Below, one piece after another: positions 8,315-16,528 of a stretch of 41,097 nucleotides of DNA (position 1 is its first letter; each line of letters starts with the position of its first letter). The position numbers and the translations under genes are program-made. Source of the DNA: Variovorax sp. (lineage in GTDB: Bacteria > Pseudomonadota > Gammaproteobacteria > Burkholderiales > Burkholderiaceae_C); NCBI GenBank assembly GCA_004210915.1, contig SEGS01000071.1:1-41097 (forward strand). Direction: 5' to 3'. The notes below the pieces were generated by a model. It searched no databases. It was not told the origin of the DNA and saw only the letters and a list, made by a program, of their open reading frames with translations.

Positions 8315-9508
8315 ATGACAACTGTTCAGGACAACGACGAGGCCATCGCCAAAGACATCGCGGCGGTCGGCCGCATCAGCGCCATTCCGGCCTTGCTCAA
8401 GCTGGTGTGTCAGAACACCGGCATGGGCTTCGCTGCAGTGGCGCGCGTGAGCGAAACTTCCTGGACAGCGTGCGCCGTGCAGGACGAGATCGCCTTCGGC
8501 CTGCTGCCCGGCGGCCAGTTGCCGATCGAGACCACGCTGTGCCGCGAGTCGCGGGCTGCGCTGGAGCCGGTCGTGATCGACCACGCCAGCAAGGACAGCC
8601 GCTACCGGAACCACCACACGCCGCGCACCTACAACATCGAGAGCTACATCTCGGTGCCGATCGTCTACAGCAACGGCGAGTACTTCGGCAACTTGTGCGC
8701 GATCGATCCGAAGCCCGCGCGCGTTTCCGATGTGCGAATCGTCGCCATGTTCACGGCGTTCGCCGATCTCATCGCGCGCCAGCTCGAAAACGAGGCGTTG
8801 CAGGTCAGCATGGAAACCGCGTTGACGAGCGAGCGCGCCGCAGCCGAGCTGCGCGAGCAATTCATCGCCGTGCTGGGCCATGACTTGCGCAATCCGCTGG
8901 CCGCCGTCGGCGCCGCGGCCGAACTCCTGCGACGCCGGCCGGAAGCCGAGGTGGCCCGCATCGGCGAGCGGGTGCGCACCAGCACGCGCCGCATGTCGCG
9001 GCTGATCGACGACGTGCTCGACTTCGCCCGCGGGCGCCTGGGCTCAGGCATCGGCGTGGCCATCCGGGAAACCGACCGGCTGTCCGCCAGCCTGGGCGAT
9101 GTGGTGGCGGAATTGCGCGAAGCCCACCCGGACCGGGACATCCAGACCGACCTGCAGTTGGCCGGAACGCTGCGCTGCGATCCCGACCGGATCCAGCAGC
9201 TGGTCTCCAACCTGCTGGCCAATGCGCTGACCTACGGCGACGCGAAGGCACCTGTCGTTCTGGAGGCGCGGGTGGTCGCCGACATGCTTTCGCTCTCGGT
9301 CATCAACAGCGGCGATCCCATCTCGCCCGGAGATCTGGCGCGCATCTTCGAGCCCTACTGGCGGCCTGCGAGCAGCCAGCCGGGCGGGGGGCTCGGGCTC
9401 GGTCTGCACATCTGCTCGCAGATCGCGAAGGCGCACGGCGGCGCGCTCACCTGCAGTTCGTCGGCCGACGCCGGCACGCGATTCACCGCGATGCTGCCGA
9501 TCGGCTGA
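8315..9508 (+). CDS. GAF-domain sensor histidine kinase
   Basis: A 397-residue soluble two-component sensor. Residues about 20-160 form a GAF domain (motifs [29 protein letters not shown]). A HisKA helix follows with phospho-acceptor H189 in LGHDLRNPL, then a HATPase_c domain with the N box ([15 protein letters not shown]), G1-type DSGDP-like NSGDPI, and G2 [10 protein letters not shown]. No transmembrane segment is visible, so the signal is probably cytoplasmic. No response regulator lies next to it, so it is an orphan kinase. It sits between a dehydratase (6 bp upstream) and dadA (52 bp downstream), which hints at but does not prove a link to amino-acid metabolism. Confidence 0.93.
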   Translation: MTTVQDNDEAIAKDIAAVGRISAIPALLKLVCQNTGMGFAAVARVSETSWTACAVQDEIAFGLLPGGQLPIETTLCRESRAALEPVVIDHASKDSRYRNHHTPRTYNIESYISVPIVYSNGEYFGNLCAIDPKPARVSDVRIVAMFTAFADLIARQLENEALQVSMETALTSERAAAELREQFIAVLGHDLRNPLAAVGAAAELLRRRPEAEVARIGERVRTSTRRMSRLIDDVLDFARGRLGSGIGVAIRETDRLSASLGDVVAELREAHPDRDIQTDLQLAGTLRCDPDRIQQLVSNLLANALTYGDAKAPVVLEARVVADMLSLSVINSGDPISPGDLARIFEPYWRPASSQPGGGLGLGLHICSQIAKAHGGALTCSSSADAGTRFTAMLPIG

Positions 9509-9560
9509 GCCGGCCCGGTCCTTGCCTGCGGTACAAACGCGGCAACAACAAGAGGTCGGC

Positions 9561-10814
9561 ATGCAAGTTCTGATTCTGGGGAGCGGGGTGATCGGCACCT
9601 CCATCGCGTACTACCTCGCGCAGGCGGGTCACCAGGTGACGGTGCTCGACCGCCAACCCGGCCCCGCGCTGGAAACGAGCTTTGCCAACGCAGGCGAGGT
9701 CTCGCCCGGCTACTCGGCACCGTGGGCCGGGCCGGGGGTGCCGCTCAAAGCCATCAAGTGGATGCTGATGCAGCACAGCCCGCTGGTCGTCAAGCCGATG
9801 TTCGATCCGGCCATGTGGCGCTGGGGCTTGTCGATGCTGCGCAACTGCACGCAAGCGCGCTACGAGGTCAACAAAAGCCGCATGGTGCGCCTTGCCGAGT
9901 ACAGCCGCGATTGCCTGAAGCAACTGCGCGCCGACACCGGCATCGCCTACGACGAGCGTGCGCAGGGCACGCTGCAGCTCTTTCGCACGCAGCAGCAGTT
10001 CGAAGGCAGCGGCAAGGATGTGGAGGTGCTCAAGACCTCCGGTGTGCCCTACCAGCTGCTCGACCGCGACGAGTGCGTGGAATACGAGCCGGCGCTCGGC
10101 CGCGTCCGGGAAAAGTTCGTCGGCGGCTTGCGGCTGCCGGGCGATGAGACGGGCGACTGCTTCAAGTTCACACAGGCGCTCGCGAAGATGGCCGAGGCGG
10201 CTGGCGTGACCTTCCGCTTCGGCGTGACCATCGAGGCCCTCGAGCGCGATGCGAATGGCATCACCGGCGTGCGCACCTCGGCCGGCACCTTGTCGGCCGA
10301 CCGCTACGTGGTGGCGCTGGGCAGCTACTCGCCCGCGCTGCTCAAGCCGCTGGGCATCGCGCTGCCGGTGTACCCGGTCAAGGGCTTCTCGATCACGGTG
10401 CCGATCACCGACGCCAGCGGCGCGCCCGAGTCGACCGTGATGGACGAGACCTTCAAGGTCGCCGTCACGCGCCTGGGCGACCGCATCCGCGTCGGCGGCA
10501 CGGCACAGCTCTCGGGTTTCGACATGGCACTCGACCAGCGCCGCCGCGACACGCTCGACCATGTCGTGAGCGACCTGTTCCCCGATGGCGGCGACGTGCG
10601 CGCCGCCAGCTTCTGGACGGGCCTGCGGCCGATGACGCCCGACGGCACGCCCGTGATCGGCGCCACGCCCGTCCCGAAGCTGATGCTCGCGACGGGCCAC
10701 GGCACGCTGGGCTGGACCATGGCCGCCGGCACCGGCCGCGTGATGGCCGACCTGATCGACGGCCGCGTGCCGGCGATCGACATGGAAGGTCTGACGATCG
10801 CGCGCTACGGCTGA
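9561..10814 (+). CDS. dadA: D-amino acid dehydrogenase small subunit
   Basis: An FAD-dependent dehydrogenase that oxidatively deaminates D-amino acids, notably D-alanine, and feeds electrons to the respiratory chain at the inner membrane. The N-terminal dinucleotide motif is [17 protein letters not shown], followed by the family signatures [19 protein letters not shown] and [10 protein letters not shown], and the C-terminal [21 protein letters not shown]. Its 417 residues are close to the family norm. The ATG at 9561 has an AGAGG site at 9551-9555 and starts right at the Rossmann strand. Its last 10 bp overlap the 3' end of the convergent amidohydrolase gene. No alanine racemase (dadX) is next to it. 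Confidence 0.95.
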   Translation: MQVLILGSGVIGTSIAYYLAQAGHQVTVLDRQPGPALETSFANAGEVSPGYSAPWAGPGVPLKAIKWMLMQHSPLVVKPMFDPAMWRWGLSMLRNCTQARYEVNKSRMVRLAEYSRDCLKQLRADTGIAYDERAQGTLQLFRTQQQFEGSGKDVEVLKTSGVPYQLLDRDECVEYEPALGRVREKFVGGLRLPGDETGDCFKFTQALAKMAEAAGVTFRFGVTIEALERDANGITGVRTSAGTLSADRYVVALGSYSPALLKPLGIALPVYPVKGFSITVPITDASGAPESTVMDETFKVAVTRLGDRIRVGGTAQLSGFDMALDQRRRDTLDHVVSDLFPDGGDVRAASFWTGLRPMTPDGTPVIGATPVPKLMLATGHGTLGWTMAAGTGRVMADLIDGRVPAIDMEGLTIARYG

Positions 10815-11704
10815 GGTGCAGCGGTTCCGGGAAACTGATAGAGCTGCGCGGGGTTGTCGACGAGCACGCGATGGCGCGTGGCCTCATCGGGCACCCACCG
10901 CGCCAGCAAATCGAAGAGTTCCGCGTCGTCCGGCTTGTCGGTGGCCTCGGTTGAATGGGGCCAGTCGCTGCCCCAGACCAGGCGCTCGGGCGCTTGCTGC
11001 ACCCAGTGCCGGGCCAGCGCATCGCTATCGGCGTAGCCACCGTCGACACCGTGCGTCGAGTTCAGGTAGGCGCCCGATAACTTGATCCAGGTCCGCCCTT
11101 GGTCGAGCAGACCGCGCACGATCGCCGCGGCCGGATGCGCCAGCGGCTCGGGCTGGGGCAAACGCGCCATGTGATCGATCACCACGGTGCCCGGCAGGCG
11201 TGCGAGCAGCGCTGCATGTTGGACGACCTGGTCGGCGGTCCAGTGCAGTTGCACGTGCCAGCCAAGCGCGTGCACGCGCTGCGCGAGCGGCTCGACCATC
11301 GAGAAGTCGGTGGCGGCGTGGGTGTGGGTGTAAAGCGTGAACCGGATGCCGCGGATACCGCCAGCGTGCAGACGCGCGAGTTCGTCGTCCGTTACTTCGG
11401 GCCGAACCACGGCGATGCCGCGCGTGTGCTCAGGGCCCAGCGCCTGGATGGCGTCCAGCGTCACGCTGTTGTCCGTGCCGTGCACGCGCGGCTGCACGAC
11501 GACCGTGCGCTGCGTGCCGATGCGCCGCTGCAGCTGCCGGTAGTCGGCGACGGTGGCCTGGCCGACGAATGCATCGGGTGAACCGAAGGTCGCGAAACGG
11601 CGGTCGTGGATGTGCATGTGCGCATCGCAGGCGCCGGCCGGCGCGGCCTGGCGCGCAAGTCCGGTGCCGCTGCTGTTCGGCCAGGCCGGTGGTGCTGCCG
11701 GCAT
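10805..11704 (-). CDS. Amidohydrolase_2 family lactonase-type enzyme (LigI/PDC hydrolase-like)
   Basis: A 299-residue TIM-barrel metal hydrolase of the amidohydrolase-related (Amidohydro_2) family, which includes 2-pyrone-4,6-dicarboxylate hydrolase and galactarolactone isomerase. The metal motif is H29-x-H31 in CDAHMHIHD. Later conserved elements are [15 protein letters not shown], and the catalytic Asp in WGSDWPHS. It probably opens a lactone or hydrolyses a related carboxylic-acid ring. The ATG shares one base with the stop of the CoA-transferase gene (TGATG at 11706-11702), so they are translationally coupled. The 3' end overlaps dadA by 10 bp. Its place in a CoA-transferase/CitE/TctC operon suggests it supplies an open-chain acid to that pathway. 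The family is sure; the substrate is unknown. Confidence 0.85.
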   Translation of the reverse strand: MPAAPPAWPNSSGTGLARQAAPAGACDAHMHIHDRRFATFGSPDAFVGQATVADYRQLQRRIGTQRTVVVQPRVHGTDNSVTLDAIQALGPEHTRGIAVVRPEVTDDELARLHAGGIRGIRFTLYTHTHAATDFSMVEPLAQRVHALGWHVQLHWTADQVVQHAALLARLPGTVVIDHMARLPQPEPLAHPAAAIVRGLLDQGRTWIKLSGAYLNSTHGVDGGYADSDALARHWVQQAPERLVWGSDWPHSTEATDKPDDAELFDLLARWVPDEATRHRVLVDNPAQLYQFPGTAAPQP

Positions 11705-12900
11705 CAACTGCTCGCGGCGCTGTTCTGTTTCTGCGGGCCGAGGACGAGCGACGTGTGCTGGCCCAGGGTCGGTGCCGCAAAGGGCAGGGGACCGGGTGTC
11801 CGGTCGAACTTGATCGGTCGCGTGAAGCCGCGGTAAGAGCCCAGCGTCGGATGTTCGAAGGTGGCCACCATGTCTTCGGCCAGCACTTGCTCGTTGTCGA
11901 ACATGTCCTCGACGGTGCGCGCCGCGGCGCAGGGCACGACTTCCCCGAACAGCGCCTCCCACTCGAGCGCGCTGCGCGCAGCCAGCGCGGCACGCAGCTT
12001 CGGCACGATCTCGTCGACGTGCAACGCGCGCTTGCGCACGCTGTCGTAGCGCTTGTCGCTCGCCAGTTCCGGGAGCCCGACCTTGTCGCACAGCGCCCGC
12101 CAGAAATGCGGCGTGTTGGCCGAGATGTAGAGATGGCCGTCGCGCGTCGGGTGAAGGCCGGTGATGCCGCCCGATCGCATGTCGCGCCCCACATCCTTGG
12201 GCTCGCCCTCCGCCCAGACCATGCGCGCCGACTGCATCGTGAGCGCGGACCGCAGCAGCGACACGCCGACGAACTGTCCCTGACCGCTCTTCTCACGCTC
12301 GTACAGCGCCGATGACACGCCTGCGGCCACCAGCGCCGCGGCGTAGTAGTCGACCACCGAACCGTAGATGATTTCCGGCGGCTCGCCGCGTTTGCCCTGC
12401 AGCGCGCACATGCCCGTCATGGTCTGCAGCACCTGGTCGTAGCCCGCCTTCTCCTTCAGCGGGCCGGTCTCGCCATAGCCCGTCACGCTGCAGTAGATGA
12501 GACGCGGGTTGATGGTCTTGAGTTGCTCGTAGGCAATGCCCAGCCGCGGCGGCACATTGGGGCGAAAGTTGTGCACCAGCACGTCGGCCGTGCGCACCAG
12601 CGCCATCAACGCCGCATGGTCCGCCGGGGCCTTCAGGTCCAGCATCACGCCCAGCTTGCTGCGGTTGACGCCAATGAAGGCCCGGCTCTCGGCTTCCAGC
12701 GTCGAGGGGTACTTGCGCAGGTTGTCGCCGGCGGGTGGTTCGATCTTGATGACCTCGGCACCCTGGTCGGCCAGCAAGGAGCAGCCATAAGGCCCCGCGA
12801 TGTAGGCGCTGAGGTCCAGCACGCGCAGGCCCGACAGCGGCCCGCGTGGGCCCGTACGGTCCGGGATCGCTGCGCGCGGGTTCGGGTTCGCGTCCTTCAT
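11704..12900 (-). CDS. Class III CoA-transferase (CaiB/BaiF family)
   Basis: A 398-residue family III CoA-transferase that moves CoA between carboxylic acids. Visible signatures are GLRVLDLSAYIAGPYG, ADQGAEVIKIEPPAGD, LVHNFRPNVPPRLGI, and the catalytic aspartate region GYDQVLQ with D155. The C-terminal half (DGHLYISANTPHFWRALC) is complete. The ATG at 12900 fits the usual N-terminus. It lies 8 bp after the TctC-type gene and overlaps the amidohydrolase start by one base. In the operon it probably activates a dicarboxylic or hydroxy acid to its CoA ester for the CitE-like lyase. Confidence 0.92.
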   Translation of the reverse strand: MKDANPNPRAAIPDRTGPRGPLSGLRVLDLSAYIAGPYGCSLLADQGAEVIKIEPPAGDNLRKYPSTLEAESRAFIGVNRSKLGVMLDLKAPADHAALMALVRTADVLVHNFRPNVPPRLGIAYEQLKTINPRLIYCSVTGYGETGPLKEKAGYDQVLQTMTGMCALQGKRGEPPEIIYGSVVDYYAAALVAAGVSSALYEREKSGQGQFVGVSLLRSALTMQSARMVWAEGEPKDVGRDMRSGGITGLHPTRDGHLYISANTPHFWRALCDKVGLPELASDKRYDSVRKRALHVDEIVPKLRAALAARSALEWEALFGEVVPCAAARTVEDMFDNEQVLAEDMVATFEHPTLGSYRGFTRPIKFDRTPGPLPFAAPTLGQHTSLVLGPQKQNSAASS

Positions 12901-12908
12901 GCCTTGCC

Positions 12909-13886
12909 TCAGTCCGCCGTGATGTTCTGCTGCTTGGCGAGCTTCTTCCAGCGCTCCACGTCGTCGGCGATCACCTTGCTGAACTGCGTCGGAGAAAGCG
13001 GCGTGGCGATCGCGCCTTCCTTGAGGAAGTTGGCGGCCAGTTCCGGTTTCGCCAGCGCCTTGTTCACGGCACTGTTGAGCTTGCCGACGATCTCGGGTGG
13101 CGTGCCGGCGGGTGCCAGCAGGCCCCACCAGAGCTCGAATTCGTAGCCCGGCACGGCCGTGGCCATCGGCGTCAGCTCAGGTGCGATCGGGCTTGGCTGC
13201 AAACTCGTGATGCCGACCGCGCGCAACTTGCCGGCGCGCACCATGGGCAGGATCGAAGGGCCGCTGGAGATGAGCAACTGCGTCTGGTTGCCAACGAGAT
13301 CCGTAACAGCCGGTCCCATGCCCTTGTACGGGATGTGCGTGATGTCGAGTTTGCCGACGCGCGCCTTGAGCAGTTCGGTACCGAACTGGTTGATGCTGCC
13401 CGAACCCGACGAGGCGTAGTTGTACTGTCCAGGCTTGGCCTGGATGGCTGCGATCAGTTCCGCGGGCGTCTTCGCCGGGAAGTCGTTGTTCACCGCGACG
13501 ATGAAAGGGCCCTTGGCGAACATCGCCACCGGTGCAAAGCTCTTGTTCGGGTCGTAAGGGACCTTGGCTTGCACGGCGGCATTGGTCGTCATGCTGGAAG
13601 ACACCGCGACCAGCGTGTAGCCGTCCGGTGCGGACTTCGCGACCTGGCCCGTCCCCGTGTTGCCGCTTGCACCCGGGCGGTTGTCGATGACCACCGGTTG
13701 CTTGAGTTCATCGCCCAGTTCCCTGGCGACCTGCCGCGCAAAGAGGTCGTTCGAGCCGCCCGCCGGATAGGGCACGACGATCGTGATGGGCTTCACAGGG
13801 TAAGCGGCCTGCGCGAAGGCGAGGGCGGGGCTGAAACAGCAGGCGAGTGCGATCAGGCGGAGGCGGGGTGAAAAAGCGATGGGCAT
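12909..13886 (-). CDS. Tripartite tricarboxylate transporter substrate-binding protein (Bug/TctC family)
   Basis: A 325-residue periplasmic binding protein for carboxylates. The N-terminus is a classic Sec signal peptide (basic RLRLIALACCF, cleavage near AFAQA). The mature part begins YPVKPITIVVPYPAGG, the Bug family hallmark, followed by VIDNRPGASGN and HIPYKG. No TctA or TctB membrane subunit lies nearby; orphan binding proteins of this family are common in Burkholderiales. The ATG at 13886 has only a weak AGAGA site. Almost the whole 64-bp gap to the lyase gene upstream is a 12-bp tandem repeat. It probably captures the substrate of the adjacent CoA pathway. Confidence 0.93.
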   Translation of the reverse strand: MPIAFSPRLRLIALACCFSPALAFAQAAYPVKPITIVVPYPAGGSNDLFARQVARELGDELKQPVVIDNRPGASGNTGTGQVAKSAPDGYTLVAVSSSMTTNAAVQAKVPYDPNKSFAPVAMFAKGPFIVAVNNDFPAKTPAELIAAIQAKPGQYNYASSGSGSINQFGTELLKARVGKLDITHIPYKGMGPAVTDLVGNQTQLLISSGPSILPMVRAGKLRAVGITSLQPSPIAPELTPMATAVPGYEFELWWGLLAPAGTPPEIVGKLNSAVNKALAKPELAANFLKEGAIATPLSPTQFSKVIADDVERWKKLAKQQNITAD

Positions 13887-13898
13887 GTTTGTCTCTTG

Positions 13899-13946
13899 CG
13901 TTGTAGGAAGCGTTGTAGGAAGCGTTGTGGAAAGCGTGGTGGAAAA
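13899..13946. repeat. Four tandem 12-bp units between citE-like and tctC-like genes
   Basis: Four adjoining 12-bp units: CGTTGTAGGAAG twice exactly (13899-13922), then CGTTGTGGAAAG and CGTGGTGGAAAA. The tract fills 48 of the 64 bp between the two genes. On the transcribed strand the unit reads CTTCCTACAACG. The spacing just before the tctC-like start would change by 12 bp with each unit gained or lost. Confidence 0.9.
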
Positions 13947-13950
13947 GGGG

Positions 13951-14823
13951 TCAGCCTGCGAGCAGGCCAAGGCTGCGCGCACTGGCAACGACGGCATGGG
14001 CCCGGCGCACGAAGGGGATGTCGATCATTTTTCCGTCGACCACGTAGGCGCCGACGCCCTTGGCATCGGCCTCTCGCGTCGCTTCGATCACCTTGACGGC
14101 ATGGGCGATTTCTTCGTCCGTCGGTCGAAAGACCTCGTTGGCGATGGCGACCTGACTGGGATGAATACAGGTCTTGCCGAGGAAGCCCATGCGGCGCGAG
14201 AGAACGGCCTCTGCACGGAAGCCCTCCGCGTCGCCGATGTCTGCGAACGCGCTGTCGTAAGCGTAGATGCCCGCCTCGCCGGCGGCGATGCGCGTCGCAA
14301 ACATCGCCTGCTGGATGGCCGCCGGCTCCCGGCGTGCGATGCCCAGCGGTTCGAACAAGTCGCCCAGGCCCAGCTGCAGGCCTGCCACGCGGGTATCGGC
14401 AGCCGCCAACGTCGCCGCGTTGCGCAGCGCCGCGGGCGTCTCGATGTTGAGCAGCAGGCCGACCGGCTGGCGCACGCCATTGACCTGCTCGGCCCGTTCG
14501 ATCAAGGCCACGGCCACGCGCACTTGCTCGGCGCTCTCGGGCTTGGGCAGGTTGATCAGATAAACCCCGGGTTGCACCACCGCCATCACATCTCGCTCGA
14601 AGTGCGGGGTGTCCATGGCGTTGACCCGGACGATCAGCGTCTTGCGCGAAGAGGCGACCACGTCGTTCGCCAGCAGCAGTTCGCGGACGCGCTGGCGCGC
14701 CTCGTCCTTGCGTGGCTCCGCGACTGCGTCCTCGAGGTCGAGGCAAACGCCGTCGGCAGCGCTGGCCATTGCCTTGGCGAACAGTTCAGGGCGGGTTCCG
14801 GGGACAAACAGTTTGCTTCTCAT
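13951..14823 (-). CDS. HpcH/HpaI aldolase/citrate lyase family protein (CitE-like CoA lyase)
   Basis: A 290-residue TIM-barrel lyase of the CitE group (citryl-, malyl-, citramalyl-CoA lyases), which splits a CoA-activated hydroxy acid into an acyl-CoA and a keto acid. The N-terminus has the hallmark RSKLFVPGTRPELFAKA and DGVCLDLEDAV. The conserved Arg is R67 (VRVN) and the Mg-binding acids are E128 (IETP) and D155 (GLGDL). FLGKTCIHPSQV is the C-terminal signature. Its ATG at 14823 faces a LysR regulator across 75 bp, and it is the first gene of the minus-strand operon running to 10805. A free-standing CitE without citrate lyase alpha or gamma subunits points to a catabolic CoA-ester lyase. 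Confidence 0.92.
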   Translation of the reverse strand: MRSKLFVPGTRPELFAKAMASAADGVCLDLEDAVAEPRKDEARQRVRELLLANDVVASSRKTLIVRVNAMDTPHFERDVMAVVQPGVYLINLPKPESAEQVRVAVALIERAEQVNGVRQPVGLLLNIETPAALRNAATLAAADTRVAGLQLGLGDLFEPLGIARREPAAIQQAMFATRIAAGEAGIYAYDSAFADIGDAEGFRAEAVLSRRMGFLGKTCIHPSQVAIANEVFRPTDEEIAHAVKVIEATREADAKGVGAYVVDGKMIDIPFVRRAHAVVASARSLGLLAG

Positions 14824-14898
14824 GGCCGAAGTGTCGACTGCTCATGAGAAAAGAAAAACACATGCTTTCTATGATCAGATAAAAGAAAATATTTGTTT
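14824..14898. promoter_or_regulatory. Divergent LysR-type control region with palindromes
   Basis: This AT-rich 75-bp gap separates the citE-like gene from its LysR regulator. It holds an imperfect 18-bp palindrome TTTCTATGATCAGATAAA at 14866-14883 (14 of 18 positions symmetrical, core TGATCA), a plausible LysR box, and a perfect 8-bp palindrome CTCATGAG at 14841-14848. The first lies 16 bp before the regulator's start, which would suit autoregulation. Confidence 0.5.
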
Positions 14899-15774
14899 AT
14901 GGAAACAAGCTATCTCCAAAGTTTCGTGCTCGTGGTGGAGTGCGGGTCCATGTCGGAGGCGGCGCGCCGCCTGGACCTCACGCCCGCCGCCGTGGCTCAG
15001 CAGATCCGCACGCTCGAACGGGAGTTCAATGCACCGTTGCTCGCGCGCGCCGGCCGTACCGTGCAGCCGACCGAGGCAGGGCACCAGCTGGTCCACCGCG
15101 CGCGGGCCATGCTGCGGGAAGTGGTCGACATCAAGACCTTGCTCGGCAGCGAGACGGCCGGTGGCGAGTTGCGGGTCGGCACCATCAACACGGCGCTCCA
15201 CAGCGTCTTGCCGGACGTCCTTGCGCACTTCGTGACCGCGCATCCGGGCGTGAAGGTGTTCCTGCAGTCGGGCACCACTGCGACGCTGCACAAGGCGGTG
15301 CAGCAAGGCGAGCTGGATGCGGCGGTCTGCCTGTATCCGCCTTTCGTGCTGCCGAAGACCTTCGATTGGTCGCTCCTGCGCGAGGAGCCACTGGTGTTGC
15401 TGGCGCCGAGCCGGCTCGCGCGGCGCGACGCGCACGAGTTGCTGCGCACCTCGCCGCTGATCCGCTACGACCGCAGCCTCGGCGGAGGCAAGCAGGCCGA
15501 TCGGTACCTGCGCGCGGCCGGCATCGTGCCGCAGGAACGCTTTGAACTGAGTTCGCTGTTGGCCATCGCGATGATGGTGGACCGCGGGCTCGGGGTCGCC
15601 GTGGTGCCGGACATCGCATCGCCGCTGCTGAAGGGGCAGCGCATCGCGAAGATCGCTTTGCCCCTGGCCTCGGAAGCCCGCCGGTTCGGCATGCTCTGGC
15701 TGCGCTCCTCGGCCAGGCTGCGGCTGATCCAGGGCCTGGTGGCGAGCGCCGGCACGATCACCGCGGCGGGTTGA
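14899..15774 (+). CDS. LysR family transcriptional regulator
   Basis: A 291-residue LysR-type DNA-binding regulator. The N-terminal winged helix (LQSFVLVVECGSMSEAARRL, TPAAVAQQIRTLEREF) is followed by the linker helix and a complete periplasmic-binding-like effector domain (GELRVGTIN, GELDAAVCLYP, GLGVAVVPD). The ATG at 14899 is preferred over a TTG at 14893; neither has a clear ribosome site, the upstream bases being A-rich. It is divergent from the CitE/TctC/CoA-transferase/amidohydrolase operon and is its likely regulator, with an organic acid or CoA-pathway intermediate as inducer. Confidence 0.93.
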   Translation: METSYLQSFVLVVECGSMSEAARRLDLTPAAVAQQIRTLEREFNAPLLARAGRTVQPTEAGHQLVHRARAMLREVVDIKTLLGSETAGGELRVGTINTALHSVLPDVLAHFVTAHPGVKVFLQSGTTATLHKAVQQGELDAAVCLYPPFVLPKTFDWSLLREEPLVLLAPSRLARRDAHELLRTSPLIRYDRSLGGGKQADRYLRAAGIVPQERFELSSLLAIAMMVDRGLGVAVVPDIASPLLKGQRIAKIALPLASEARRFGMLWLRSSARLRLIQGLVASAGTITAAG

Positions 15775-15790
15775 TCGGCCGGCTGGCGCC

Positions 15791-16495
15791 TCAGGGTGCG
15801 ACGCCGGCGCCCTCGATGCGATGCCGCTTCAGCGCCTCCGCCACGAAGCCGCTGGCCTTCATCTCTTCGACGAACGCGGCCAGCGTCGCCTGCGCTTCGT
15901 CGCCGCGGCTCGCCGGCGTGCCCATGGCTTGCTGGATCACCATGAAGCGGCCAGGCAGCAGGCGCGTGCCCGGGGCGCGCTGCGCCTCGGCTTGCAGCAG
16001 TTGCCGGATGCCGGCGCCCACGTCGACCTGGCCGGCGCGCAGCGTCGCCATGACGGCCGGCGCGCCCTGGACGCGAACGATCTGCGCGTGCTGCAACTCG
16101 CGCGTGAGGAACAGGTCGTAGGCGCTGCCCGCGCCGACCGCGATGCGCGTGCCGGCACGGTCGACCTCGGCGTTGTCGGTCAGCGTCGCGGTGTCGCGCA
16201 CGAGGTAGCTGCCTTCGATGAGCACATAGGGCGCAGTGAAGCGCAGACCCTCGCTGCGCGCCGGGTCGATGGCGAAGAAACCGATATCGGCCTGCTCGGC
16301 GCGCACGGCATCGACCGACGCGGCCGCTTTCTCGAACACCACGAGCTCGAGCTCGGCGCCCAGCCGCGCCGCAAAGGCTTCGGCCAGGTCGACCGACACG
16401 CCGACCGGCACGCCACGCGCGTCGCGGTTCGCGAGGATCGGGTTGCCAAGGTTGATGGAAGCGCGCAGCTTGCCGGTGGGGGTGAAGGTACTCAT
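15791..16495 (-). CDS. Extracellular solute-binding protein family 3, without signal peptide
   Basis: A 234-residue protein with the fold of amino-acid ABC binding proteins (SBP_bac_3). Seen signatures are GVPVGVSVDLAEAFAARLG, DIGFFAIDPARSEGLRFTAPYV, and AVGAGSAYDLFLTREL. The start MSTFTPTGKLRASINLGNP begins directly at the first domain strand: there is no hydrophobic signal segment, and none appears in the upstream frame. No ABC permease or ATPase gene is nearby. It may therefore be a cytoplasmic ligand-binding protein rather than a transport component. It is convergent with the LysR gene (16-bp gap) and 33 bp after the DTW gene on the same strand. Confidence 0.85.
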   Translation of the reverse strand: MSTFTPTGKLRASINLGNPILANRDARGVPVGVSVDLAEAFAARLGAELELVVFEKAAASVDAVRAEQADIGFFAIDPARSEGLRFTAPYVLIEGSYLVRDTATLTDNAEVDRAGTRIAVGAGSAYDLFLTRELQHAQIVRVQGAPAVMATLRAGQVDVGAGIRQLLQAEAQRAPGTRLLPGRFMVIQQAMGTPASRGDEAQATLAAFVEEMKASGFVAEALKRHRIEGAGVAP

Positions 16496-16528
16496 TCAGG
16501 GCTCCGGTCGAACGTCGTTGCGCGGAGT

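Noticed and set aside
13899..13946. Tandem 12-bp units considered as a CRISPR array
   Set aside because: The units are contiguous with no spacers, much too short, and no cas genes are present.
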